In this document: in pieces, positions 23,023-30,445 of the stretch
How the letters are laid out: each line of letters begins with the position of its first letter
Numbering within the stretch: the stretch's first letter is position 1
Assembly: GCF_000715495.1 (NCBI RefSeq)
Contig: NZ_JNLX01000070.1
Coordinates: 1-39,436 of the forward strand
Direction: 5' to 3'
Length of the DNA stretch: 39,436 nt
From: Hymenobacter sp. IS2118
GTDB taxonomy: Bacteria; Bacteroidota; Bacteroidia; Cytophagales; Hymenobacteraceae
Notes under the pieces: model-generated
What the model was told of the DNA's origin: nothing
Seen by the model: only the letters and a program-made list of their open reading frames with translations
Databases searched by the model: none
Position numbers and translations under genes: made by a program

Positions 23023-23955
23023 ATGTCTGTTTCCCTTACTTCCTCCCCTACCATTCGGCCCGAAATTGAAACGTGGCTGGCTGACTTTCAGCTGCGTTTG
23101 TGCCAGCAGCTGGAAACGGCCGACGCCGGGCCGGCCCTTTTCCTCACCGATGGCTGGCAGCGCGAGGGCGGCGGCGGCGGCCGGTCCAAAGTGCTGGAAA
23201 ACGGCCGCGTGCTCGAAAAAGGCGGGGTCGGCTTTTCGGCCGTGTGGGGGCAGATGAGCGAGGCGGCGGCCCGACAGCTGCACATGCCCGACCCCGGTTT
23301 TTACGCCACCGGCGTGAGCGTAGTGCTGCACCCGCGCAGCCCGCGGGTGCCCATCATCCACATGAACGTGCGGTATTTTGAGGCTGGCAACGGCGAAGCC
23401 TGGTTCGGCGGCGGCATCGACCTCACGCCCATTTATGTGAACGAGGCGCAGGCCCGCCGCTTCCACGCCCGCCTCCGCGCCGTGTGCGACCGCCACGACC
23501 CGGCCTACTACCCCAAATTCACCCGCTGGGCCGACGACTACTTTTACCTGCCGCACCGCCAGGAAACCCGCGGCGTGGGCGGCATTTTCTTCGACCGGCT
23601 GACGGTGGGCAAGGACGGTTCGGTGGAAGCTCTGTTTGCCTTCGTGCAGGACGTGGCCGAGCTTTTTGGCCCTTTCTACACCGAAATCATGGCCGAAAAC
23701 CACGCCCTGCCCTTCGGCGAGCCTGAGGAAGCTTGGCAGAGCCTGCGCCGCGCCCGCTACGCCGAGTTCAACCTGGCCTTCGACCGGGGCACCCGCTTCG
23801 GCCTGGAAACCGGCGGCCGCACCGAATCCATTCTCATGAGTTTGCCCCCGCGCACGGGCTGGGCCTACAATCCTGCCCCGCCCGCACCAGACTCACCGGA
23901 AGCCGCCACGTTGGCCTGGCTCAGAAAAGGAGTAGATTGGCTGGCCGATGCTTGA
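23023..23955 (+). CDS. hemF: Oxygen-dependent coproporphyrinogen III oxidase
   Basis: This 310-residue enzyme oxidatively decarboxylates coproporphyrinogen III to protoporphyrinogen IX, using O2, in haem synthesis. It shows the HemF signatures GGGGGRSKVLENGRVLEKGGV, IHMNVRYFEA, WFGGGIDLTPIY, the RGVGGIFFD block, FNLAFDRGTRFGLETGGRTESILMSLPP and a final WLADA, and the length is close to that of bacterial HemF. The start ATG at 23023 gives MSVSLTSSP; the longer open frame overlaps the promoter. Its last eight bases overlap the next gene (PAP2), so the two are translationally linked. The downstream flavodoxin-fold gene may belong to the same transcript. Confidence 0.96.
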   Translation: MSVSLTSSPTIRPEIETWLADFQLRLCQQLETADAGPALFLTDGWQREGGGGGRSKVLENGRVLEKGGVGFSAVWGQMSEAAARQLHMPDPGFYATGVSVVLHPRSPRVPIIHMNVRYFEAGNGEAWFGGGIDLTPIYVNEAQARRFHARLRAVCDRHDPAYYPKFTRWADDYFYLPHRQETRGVGGIFFDRLTVGKDGSVEALFAFVQDVAELFGPFYTEIMAENHALPFGEPEEAWQSLRRARYAEFNLAFDRGTRFGLETGGRTESILMSLPPRTGWAYNPAPPAPDSPEAATLAWLRKGVDWLADA

Positions 23956-24526
23956 ATTCATTAAAGACCTTGACACCCAGCTTTTGCTGGCCGTGAACCG
24001 AGCCCAAAGCCCGTTTTTGGATGAGGTAATGGTATTCGTATCGGAGCGCACGACCTGGATTCCGGCCTACGTGCTGCTCATTGGCTTTCTCATCTATGAG
24101 TTTCGGCGCCGCGCCGTGCTGCTGCTGCCGCTGGTAATTGCAGGCGTGGGCTTGGCCGACATCATTACCAGCCGCTTATTTAAGCCTTATTTTGCCCGGC
24201 TCCGGCCCTGCCACGATGCGGAGGTTTCCGGCCTGCTGCACCTGCCCAACGGCTGCGGCGGCCAGTTCGGGTTTTTATCATCGCACGCGTCCAACTCCTT
24301 TGCATTGGCCGTTTTCCTGGCAGTGGCGCTGGCCCCCGAGCGATTTCGCGCCCTTAAAATCAGCGCTTTCCTGTGGGCGATATTAATGTCGTACAGCCGC
24401 GTGTATCTTGGTGCGCACTATCCGGGCGATGTGCTGGGCGGCGCGGCGGCAGGTGGCCTGCTGGGCTGGGCCGCTGCCGCGGCCTACCGGCACCTGGCGG
24501 CTCGGCACGCGCCGCGTTTTCTTTAA
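23948..24526 (+). CDS. PAP2-family membrane phosphatase
   Basis: This 192-residue integral membrane protein has about five or six helices and the three acid-phosphatase motifs of the PAP2 superfamily: KPYFARLRP, then FLSSHASNSFA (the usual PSGH reads SSHA here), then SRVYLGAHYPGDVLGG, which contains the catalytic His and Asp. Family members dephosphorylate lipid phosphates such as undecaprenyl pyrophosphate or phosphatidic acid at the membrane. The gene overlaps the 3' end of hemF by 8 bp. The substrate cannot be told from sequence. UppP-type recycling of the cell-wall carrier lipid is a reasonable guess only. Confidence 0.9.
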   Translation: MLEFIKDLDTQLLLAVNRAQSPFLDEVMVFVSERTTWIPAYVLLIGFLIYEFRRRAVLLLPLVIAGVGLADIITSRLFKPYFARLRPCHDAEVSGLLHLPNGCGGQFGFLSSHASNSFALAVFLAVALAPERFRALKISAFLWAILMSYSRVYLGAHYPGDVLGGAAAGGLLGWAAAAAYRHLAARHAPRFL

Positions 24527-24591
24527 ACACCGATGCAAAAGCAAGCCGCATCATACGCCCATAAAGCCCTGCAAACCAGTTCAAAGCATCT

Positions 24592-24616
24592 AGCTTGCAG
24601 CTTATGGCTTCAAGCT
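24592..24616. repeat. Dispersed intergenic repeat, diverged inverted copy
   Basis: AGCTTGCAGCTTATGGCTTC followed by AAGCT is related to the reverse complement of the repeat at 12206 (shared GCTTGCAGCTTA). It lies in the 105-bp gap before the flavodoxin-fold gene. Confidence 0.5.
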
Positions 24617-24631
24617 GAGGTCTAATTGCTT

Positions 24632-25198
24632 ATGCCTGACTCAGAACGTCGTTTTCTCTTCCTGCTGGCCAGCACCCGGCGCCTCGGTAACAGCGAGCAG
24701 CTGGCCTACTGTGCCGCGCACCCGCTGCCAGCCCACACCGCAATCCGCTGGCTGCACTTGAGCGACTATTTGCTACCGGAATTCGTGGACATGCGCCACA
24801 GTGGTGGCTACCAGCTCCCCACCGGCAATGCCCAGCTACTGCTGGAAGCTACCCTGGAGGCCACGGACGTCGTGCTTGCGGCACCGCTCTACCTGTACGG
24901 ACTGCCAGCGGCAGCCAAACAATACCTGGATTACTGGAACGGCTGGCTCCGCACGCCCGACCTCGCCTTTGGCGAGCAGATGCGGGGCAAAACCCTGTGG
25001 GCCATTGTGGTGAGCAGTGGCCAGCGCGCTGAAACCCTGCCGCTGGAAGCCGCCCTCCAGCTCACCGCCCGGCACATGGCCATGCACTGGGGCGGGCTGC
25101 TGTACGGCACCGGCTCCCGCCCCAACGACATTCAGCAGGATGATGCTGCGCTGAAACAGGCGCAAACCTTTTTTCAGCTTGTTAAGCCTCCAAAGTAG
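24632..25198 (+). CDS. Flavodoxin-fold NAD(P)H-dependent oxidoreductase
   Basis: This 188-residue protein has the FMN_red/flavodoxin-2 fold. The first strand and phosphate-binding loop read FLFLLASTRRLGNSEQLA, and the second FMN contact is DVVLAAPLYLYGLPAAAKQYLDYW, as in NADPH:quinone and FMN reductases. It would bind FMN and reduce quinones, flavins or similar acceptors in the cytoplasm. The ATG at 24632 (MPDSERRF) is chosen over the TTG two codons earlier. It follows PAP2 after 105 bp that contain a dispersed repeat. It ends 19 bp from the convergent riboflavin synthase gene, and FMN is derived from riboflavin, though this may be coincidence. Confidence 0.82.
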   Translation: MPDSERRFLFLLASTRRLGNSEQLAYCAAHPLPAHTAIRWLHLSDYLLPEFVDMRHSGGYQLPTGNAQLLLEATLEATDVVLAAPLYLYGLPAAAKQYLDYWNGWLRTPDLAFGEQMRGKTLWAIVVSSGQRAETLPLEAALQLTARHMAMHWGGLLYGTGSRPNDIQQDDAALKQAQTFFQLVKPPK

Positions 25199-25217
25199 CG
25201 TTAGCCCGTGCCGCTTG

Positions 25218-25808
25218 CTACCGCCCCAGCAGCTTGGCCACGTATTTTCCCACGATGTCAAACTCCAGATTCACGGTTTCACCGGCCCGCAGCTGCTGGA
25301 AGCTGGTGTGCTCGTAGGTGTACGGAATGATGGCCACCGTGAAGCCTTCGTCGGTGCTTTCGAAGCAGGTGAGGCTGGTGCCATTCACGCAAATTGAGCC
25401 TTTTTCCACGGTGAGCCGGCCGGGACCGGGCGCGTGGCCAAACCGAAACAGCCACGAACCCTGCTGGTCGCTCACGCTCAGGCAGGTAGCCGTGGCATCG
25501 ACGTGGCCCTGCACGATGTGGCCGTCGAAGCGGCCGTTGGCGGCCAGGCAGCGCTCCAGGTTTACGTGCCGGCCGGGCTGCCACTGGCTCAGGTTGGTTA
25601 CGCGCATGGTTTCGTCGATGGCCGTGACCACGTGGATACCCGCGGCGGCATCCACGGCCACCACGGTCAGACACACGCCGTCGTGGGCCACACTCTGGTC
25701 AATTTTCAGTTCGGCGGCAAAGGGTGAGGACACGGTGAAATGCCGGTTGCTTCCTTGGTTTTCGACGGCCACGATGGTGCCCAACGCTTCAATAATTCCA
25801 GTAAACAT
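25218..25808 (-). CDS. ribE: Riboflavin synthase, alpha subunit
   Basis: This 196-residue enzyme dismutates two molecules of 6,7-dimethyl-8-ribityllumazine to riboflavin and a pyrimidinedione, the last step of riboflavin synthesis. It opens with the invariant MFTGIIEALGTI and has two lumazine-binding barrels of about 90 residues (1-96 and 97-190). Typical blocks are SVAHDGVCLTVV, LERCLAANGRFDGHIVQGHVD and EKGSICVNGTSLT. The usual length is 195-215, so the gene is complete. Other rib genes are not in the window and no FMN riboswitch was seen in the 121-bp upstream gap. It is preceded on the same strand by the zinc-ribbon gene. Confidence 0.96.
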   Translation of the reverse strand: MFTGIIEALGTIVAVENQGSNRHFTVSSPFAAELKIDQSVAHDGVCLTVVAVDAAAGIHVVTAIDETMRVTNLSQWQPGRHVNLERCLAANGRFDGHIVQGHVDATATCLSVSDQQGSWLFRFGHAPGPGRLTVEKGSICVNGTSLTCFESTDEGFTVAIIPYTYEHTSFQQLRAGETVNLEFDIVGKYVAKLLGR

Positions 25809-25929
25809 GCTGTCTTGATTTTAGTAACACGGGCCAATGCCCCGGATTGAAAAGCAAAGAACGGCGCCCGGAAGCCAGGGGCCGTTCTTGAGACTTGGAG
25901 GAGCAATAACCGCGCGGGCGGCGGATTGA

Positions 25930-26253
25930 TTAACGGTCCGATTTGTCGAGGGCGCGCCAGTCGAGCTCGCCGCCTTCGCGGCGGCGCAGGAACACGGTTT
26001 GGTCGTCTTTCTGGGTTTTGCCAAACGTGAGGTCGCCCCGGCAATCGAGGCAGCGGATGGACGTGTACTTGAATTTGTCCTGCGCCACCCGGCTGCTCAG
26101 GTCCAGATTGTCGGAGCCGCAGAGGCCGCACGCCGCCACGTCCTGGAAGCTGAGCCGGTCGTACTCGGCCACGGTTTCGTGGAAATTATTGCCCTGCACG
26201 GTGAAGTGAAACTGCTTGCGCCCAATGCGCTTGGAAACCATCATCTGCAACAT
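25930..26253 (-). CDS. Small zinc-ribbon protein, unknown function
   Basis: This is a 107-residue protein with two CxxC pairs, C42-x2-C45 and C68-x2-C71, spaced 22 residues apart, as expected for a zinc ribbon. An N-terminal strand pair (KQFHFTVQGNNFHETV) and a charged C-terminus (RRREGGELDWRALDK) flank it. I do not recognise the family with certainty. The layout of a beta-rich start, one zinc ribbon and an FLRRR tail resembles small nucleic-acid-associated proteins seen in phages, but that is only an impression. Three methionines near the start (codons 1, 4 and 5) are all possible starts. The gene lies between riboflavin synthase and a terminator, so it may be co-transcribed with ribE. Confidence 0.7.
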   Translation of the reverse strand: MLQMMVSKRIGRKQFHFTVQGNNFHETVAEYDRLSFQDVAACGLCGSDNLDLSSRVAQDKFKYTSIRCLDCRGDLTFGKTQKDDQTVFLRRREGGELDWRALDKSDR

Positions 26254-26330
26254 AAACTGCCGAAAAAGTAGGTGAATTAATGGTTTAAAATTACAAAATA
26301 TTCGCCTGAATTACAAGCGCATATGAAATG

Positions 26331-26380
26331 TTTCGGCAATAAAAAAAGGCGCTTGACAGCGCCTTTTTTTATTGCCGAAA
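26331..26380. terminator. Strong bidirectional terminator after the subtilisin gene
   Basis: A perfect 22-bp stem (26331-26352 with 26359-26380) has a TTGACA loop. The stem top is GGCGC/GCGCC, with A7 on one side and T7 on the other, so it has a U-tract in both directions. It lies 7 bp beyond the subtilisin stop. Confidence 0.93.
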
Positions 26381-26386
26381 CAGCGG

Positions 26387-28087
26387 TTACTCCTGTACGA
26401 ATTTCACGGTGCGGCGGGCCGTTCCCGCGCTCACTTCACAGGTGTATATGCCTTTGGCCAGGCGGCCCAACTTCAGCGGAACGGTGCTGGCGGGGCTGGC
26501 CGCCAGCTGCTGCCGGGCCACCACGGCGCCGCGGGCATCCAGCACGCGCACGCTCAGCGGCCGGCCGCGCAAGTCCGTGGGCAGGGCCAGGGTGAGGAGG
26601 CCATCGCCCACCGGGTTGGGAAACAAGCCCAGCTCCTCGCCGGTGGCGCGGGCGCCAATCGTGTCCAGCGGTGTGCCGGGATTCAGGGCATTGTAGGCGG
26701 CAACGAAATTGGGGATGCCGTAGCCCAGGCTGGCATCGGGCGCGGCGCTTTGCGAGGCCGTGTTGCGCAGTGCCGCAATTACCTGCTGGGCGGTGAGCGT
26801 GGGGTTGGCCTGCCAGAAACCGGCGGCCATGCCGGCCAGCACCGGGCAGGCGTAGGAGGTCCCGTTGCCCCGGAATGCCGTACCATTCGCCGCGAGCACG
26901 GCCGTGGCGCGGCCCATAGCTGCCAGCGTAGGCTTCACGCGGCCATCGGAAGTAGGCCCGTACGAGCTGAAGCTGGCCCGAACGCCGAACGAGTCGACCG
27001 CGCCTACCGACATGATGGAATCAGCATCGGCCGGGGCGATGATGTAGCGCCACGAGTTGGCGCCTTCGTTGCCGGCCGAGTTCACCACCAGTATGCCCAC
27101 GCGGGCCGCAATGGTAGCCGCCCGCGAGCTAATGGCCGTCCGACCGTTCATGTCGGCGTAGGTGTAGGACACGGAAGGCGCATCGAAAGAGTAATAGCCC
27201 AGCGATGAGCTGATAATGTCCACGCCCACCGAATCGGCGTACTCGGCCGCAGCCAGCCAGTTGGCTTCTTCGATGGGATGCTCGGAATCAATGTCTTCGG
27301 TGAGGCACAAATGGAACGTGGCTTTGGGCGCGCTGCCAATGAAAAAGCCCTCCTGGTTGGCGGCCATCGTCGAGAGGCAGTTGGTGCCGTGGCTGCTGCT
27401 CTGGTACACATCGCGGCCCCCGCTCACAAAGTTGCGGGTACTCGCCAGGCGCTGCTCCTTATAGAGCGGCTGTAAGGCCGGAATCTGGTCCACGCCCGGA
27501 AAGCCCGCATCGAACACGGCAATCTGCATGCCTTCGCCCCGAAAACCGGCGTCGTGCATAGCCAGAGCACCAATCTGTTCGTTTTGGCGGTAGGCTTTGC
27601 CGTACTTGGAGCGAGTGGCCGCAGTGCCGCGAGCGGCGGGCAGCGAGGCTACCTGCGGCAGGGCCGGCGTGGGCCCTTTGGCGCGCGTGCTGCGGTTGAG
27701 GGTGGCAGCGCTACGCACCGAGGGCAGCGCCGTGACACGGGCCAACGTGGCCGAATCGCAGGAAACCACCGCGGCGTTGAACCAGCGCGAGGTGTACACC
27801 ACTTCAATCTTGCCGCTCACACCGCGCACCTGCGCCACGTAGGCGGGGTTCACGGGCAGGTCGCGGGGCAGCACGGCAATGCCCTGGCGGGTGCGCCGGG
27901 CCACCGAGCGGGCCGAGAGAAAGGCCTGCGGCTGCGCCACCGAAAACGGCGTACCCGCTTTGTCGCGGAAGTACACCAAGTGGCGCCGCACCGACCCTTG
28001 CGCCGCTACGGGCGCTACAGTCAGCACGTTGAGCACACCAGCGGCCAATACCACAACCAGACTTTTTACCAAAGAAGCTACCATCAA
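26387..28087 (-). CDS. Secreted subtilisin-like (S8) protease with T9SS signal
   Basis: This 566-residue protein has a signal peptide (about residues 1-29, ending PVAA-Q), a propeptide-like region (35-150), an S8 catalytic domain (about 180-455) and a type A T9SS sorting domain (about 485-566, beginning LGLFPNPVGDG and ending VKFVQE). The triad is D193 (AVFDAG), H233 (SSHGTNC) and S411 (GTSYACP), with the oxyanion asparagine in VVNSAGNEG. It is predicted to be exported to the periplasm by Sec, then across the outer membrane by T9SS, and released or anchored at the surface as an endopeptidase. A second ATG one codon downstream is equally possible as the start. A strong terminator follows. An AT-rich palindrome separates it from the upstream lipoprotein gene. 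Confidence 0.94.
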   Translation of the reverse strand: MMVASLVKSLVVVLAAGVLNVLTVAPVAAQGSVRRHLVYFRDKAGTPFSVAQPQAFLSARSVARRTRQGIAVLPRDLPVNPAYVAQVRGVSGKIEVVYTSRWFNAAVVSCDSATLARVTALPSVRSAATLNRSTRAKGPTPALPQVASLPAARGTAATRSKYGKAYRQNEQIGALAMHDAGFRGEGMQIAVFDAGFPGVDQIPALQPLYKEQRLASTRNFVSGGRDVYQSSSHGTNCLSTMAANQEGFFIGSAPKATFHLCLTEDIDSEHPIEEANWLAAAEYADSVGVDIISSSLGYYSFDAPSVSYTYADMNGRTAISSRAATIAARVGILVVNSAGNEGANSWRYIIAPADADSIMSVGAVDSFGVRASFSSYGPTSDGRVKPTLAAMGRATAVLAANGTAFRGNGTSYACPVLAGMAAGFWQANPTLTAQQVIAALRNTASQSAAPDASLGYGIPNFVAAYNALNPGTPLDTIGARATGEELGLFPNPVGDGLLTLALPTDLRGRPLSVRVLDARGAVVARQQLAASPASTVPLKLGRLAKGIYTCEVSAGTARRTVKFVQE

Positions 28088-28158
28088 AAGTCAGAAATAA
28101 AGGAAAACAAACGAGAGCGGGCAAGCTAGCGCGGCTCCATATGCGATTAGCAGTTTTT

Positions 28159-28227
28159 AAAGGAATTAAAAATTAAAAATCTGACCGTCAAAATTTTAAT
28201 TTTTAATTCTTCATTTTTAATTCCTTT
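28159..28227. repeat. AT-rich palindrome in a GC-rich background
   Basis: AAAGGAATTAAAAAT (28159-28173) pairs with ATTTTTAATTCCTTT (28213-28227), and a second AATTAAAAA/TTTTTAATT pair is nested inside. The stretch is almost all A/T, unlike the flanking genes. It may be a transcription terminator for the lipoprotein gene or a dispersed repeat. Confidence 0.7.
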
Positions 28228-28249
28228 AATTCTGTTCCTGGCGGGCAAC

Positions 28250-29065
28250 CTAGCGTGGCCCGTAGTCAATAAGCGTTTCCTGGCGTGTGAAGGCCAGGGT
28301 GAAGGCGCCGGGCGGATACACCTGGTTGCCGTTGGCATCCACGTAGGTGTAGGGCAGGATGTTGACGCGGCGGCGGAAAACCGGTCCCACGCCTTTGGCA
28401 AATACCTGTTGGTAACTAGTCCGCTTCACCAGACTGTTTTCAGCCGCCGCCCCGGTATTTTCGGTGGTGAGGGTTTCGGTGTAGGTTTTGGCGGGTGCGG
28501 AGGCCACCGCCGCCGTGGTGTACGACTCGCCGATGCGGCTGTACTGGCGGGTTTCGGCGGTGATGGTGTCGTTGAAGTTGTTGTTGAACGCGTTCAGGTT
28601 CCAGGAACGGCCCTCGCGCACCGGGAAAATCAGCTCCACCGTGCGGGTATTGTTGCGGTTGAGGGCCACGAACTGGTCGGTGGCGCTGAGCACGAACACG
28701 CTGTCGTTGCGAAACGTGGTGCCTGGCGGCACCCGCACGGAGCGCACCAGGCGGTAGGCGGTTTTGCCGGCCGCGTCCAGAAAGGTTTCGGTGATGGTTT
28801 CCTTGAATTCGTACACCGTGGCCCGCGGCACGCTCGTTACCAGCCCCGCCCCCTGGCCCGTGGCCTGGCTCCAGGTAGAGTCTACCACGGCGTAAGTCCA
28901 GAAATTCCCCACCGCAATGGGGTAATAATCCGTTTCCGGGGCCGGGGCCGGCATGGTTTCGTTTTCGCAGCTGGCCAGGCCCAGCGCCGCCACGGCAGCC
29001 ACTAGCGCAAATCCGGTGCGGCCGGTGGCCATTCTGGCCTTCAGGGTCGATACAAAAGCGTACAT
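28250..29065 (-). CDS. Predicted lipoprotein, unknown function
   Basis: This 271-residue protein has a lipoprotein signal peptide with lipobox LASC (cysteine near residue 33) followed by an acidic/Pro linker (ENETMPAPAPETDYYP). The mature part begins IAVGNFWTYAVVDSTW, a beta-rich sequence common in Bacteroidota lipoproteins of about 250 residues. It lacks cysteines or recognisable catalytic residues and ends QETLIDYGPR. Export and lipid anchoring are well supported; the function is not known. It starts 26 bp downstream of the mnmA stop on the same strand, which suggests co-transcription with mnmA, and is followed by an AT-rich palindrome and the subtilisin gene. Confidence 0.8.
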   Translation of the reverse strand: MYAFVSTLKARMATGRTGFALVAAVAALGLASCENETMPAPAPETDYYPIAVGNFWTYAVVDSTWSQATGQGAGLVTSVPRATVYEFKETITETFLDAAGKTAYRLVRSVRVPPGTTFRNDSVFVLSATDQFVALNRNNTRTVELIFPVREGRSWNLNAFNNNFNDTITAETRQYSRIGESYTTAAVASAPAKTYTETLTTENTGAAAENSLVKRTSYQQVFAKGVGPVFRRRVNILPYTYVDANGNQVYPPGAFTLAFTRQETLIDYGPR

Positions 29066-29091
29066 AATGGGCAGATTAGGAGCTGAAAACC

Positions 29092-30249
29092 TTAGCGGAT
29101 GGATTCCGCAACGGCAAAAGGTAAGGGGAATTCGCCGATTACGTGGCGCTCAATCCAGCCGCCACCCAGCACGTCCTGGCCATCGTAGAACACGGCCGCC
29201 TGGCCGGGCGTGATGGCGTGCACGGCTTCCTCGAAATAAACGCGGATTTTGCCGTCCACTTCTTCCAGAAACGCCGGGGCACCGTCGTGGTTGTAGCGCA
29301 CCTTCACCACGGCCGGCACCAGGCCCTGGCCGGCCAGGCTGGCCTGCTTGCCCATATTGAGCTTGCCCACCACGGTGGCCGTGCTGGCCAGCTCGTCGTA
29401 GTTGCCCAGCACCACTTCGTTGGTATCGGGCCGGATTTCGAGCACGAAAGCCGGATAACCGAGCGCCACGCCCAGCCCCTTGCGCTGCCCGATGGTGTAG
29501 AACGGGTAGCCCTCGTGCTTGCCAATGACGCGGCCGTTTTTGGTCACGAAGTTGCCGCCGGCCACGCGCGCCTCCAGGCCCGGCACGCGGCGCCGCAGAA
29601 AACCGCGGTAGTCGTTGTCGGGGATAAAGCAGATTTCGTAGCTCTCGGGCTTGTTCACCAGCTCGTTGAAGCCGCGCCGCCGGGCTTCGTCGTAAATCTC
29701 GGTTTTGCGCATGCCGCCCAGCGGGAATAGCGTCCGGCTCAGGCTCTCCTGGCTTACGCCCCACAGGGCATAGCTTTGGTCTTTATTCTCATCCAGCCCT
29801 TTGCTCACCACGAAGCGGCCGGTTTCGGCTTCTTTGCGGATGTTGGCGTAGTGGCCGGTGGCAATGAACTGGCAACCAAGCTGGTCGGCCCGGCGCAGCA
29901 GGGCGTCCCATTTGATGTGGGTGTTGCAGAGCACGCAGGGATTGGGCGTGCGCCCGGCGAGGTATTCGTCGGTGAAGTTGTCGATAACAAAATCGCCAAA
30001 CTCGTCCCGGATGTCGATGATATAGTGCGGGAAGCCGAGCTGCACGGCAATGTCGCGGGCATCGTTGATGCTATCGAGCGAGCAGCAGCCGGTTTCTTTT
30101 TTAGACCCGCCCGCGCTGGCATAATCCCAGGTTTTCATGGTCATCCCGACTACTTCGTAGCCTTGTTCGTGCAGCAGCACGGCCGCTACACTGGAGTCAA
30201 TTCCGCCGCTCATGGCGACGAGTACCCGTCCTTTTACTTCGGTATTCAT
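29092..30249 (-). CDS. mnmA: tRNA-specific 2-thiouridylase MnmA
   Basis: This 385-residue enzyme puts sulfur on C2 of U34 in tRNA-Lys, -Glu and -Gln, using a persulfide on a catalytic cysteine. It has the PP-loop AMSGGIDSSVAA (residues 12-23), the cysteine pair C105 and C108 in NPCVLCN, and the partner cysteine C207 in YEICFIPD. The GYPFYTIGQRKGLG block and the C-terminal beta-barrel (about 290-385) are also normal. CCSLDSINDARD near residue 55 is typical of the family. The start ATG at 30249 (MNTEVKG) is preferred over an extension to 30297, which would overlap the predicted -7 box. The unknown lipoprotein gene follows after 26 bp. Confidence 0.96.
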   Translation of the reverse strand: MNTEVKGRVLVAMSGGIDSSVAAVLLHEQGYEVVGMTMKTWDYASAGGSKKETGCCSLDSINDARDIAVQLGFPHYIIDIRDEFGDFVIDNFTDEYLAGRTPNPCVLCNTHIKWDALLRRADQLGCQFIATGHYANIRKEAETGRFVVSKGLDENKDQSYALWGVSQESLSRTLFPLGGMRKTEIYDEARRRGFNELVNKPESYEICFIPDNDYRGFLRRRVPGLEARVAGGNFVTKNGRVIGKHEGYPFYTIGQRKGLGVALGYPAFVLEIRPDTNEVVLGNYDELASTATVVGKLNMGKQASLAGQGLVPAVVKVRYNHDGAPAFLEEVDGKIRVYFEEAVHAITPGQAAVFYDGQDVLGGGWIERHVIGEFPLPFAVAESIR

Positions 30250-30296
30250 AGGTGATGCAATACGCCCGGAGCTTGAATGGTTCCGGCCGGCAGCCA

Positions 30297-30304
30297 CAAA
30301 GGTA
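30297..30304 (-). promoter_or_regulatory. Predicted -7 box for mnmA
   Basis: On the minus strand TACCTTTG followed by TGG matches TAnnTTTG. The mnmA ATG is 47 bp downstream. The nearby inverted repeat 30314-30440 lies just upstream. Confidence 0.55.
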
Positions 30305-30313
30305 CAAGCGTGC

Positions 30314-30440
30314 GGTAAGCTTTAGTTTGCCGTTTGAAGCTCTGCCAGCAGCCCTAAACAATTACGAGCTGCAAACCACTCTTTTTTGCTGGCTAATGCT
30401 GGGTTGGGCCGGCATCGGCCACGGCAAGCTAAAGCTTACC
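30314..30440. repeat. 127-bp inverted repeat upstream of mnmA
   Basis: The arms 30314-30332 and 30422-30440 are complementary at 18 of 19 bases (the left arm reads GGTAAGCTTTAGTTTGCCG). The loop of about 89 bp holds no further strong stem. It sits between the sugar-transferase stop and the mnmA promoter, both genes being on the minus strand. It may act as a terminator or be a dispersed repeat. Confidence 0.7.
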
Positions 30441-30445
30441 TCACT

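Noticed and set aside
25809..25929. Possible FMN riboswitch upstream of ribE
   Set aside because: The 121-bp gap lacks the conserved RFN-element core and is short; nothing supports it.
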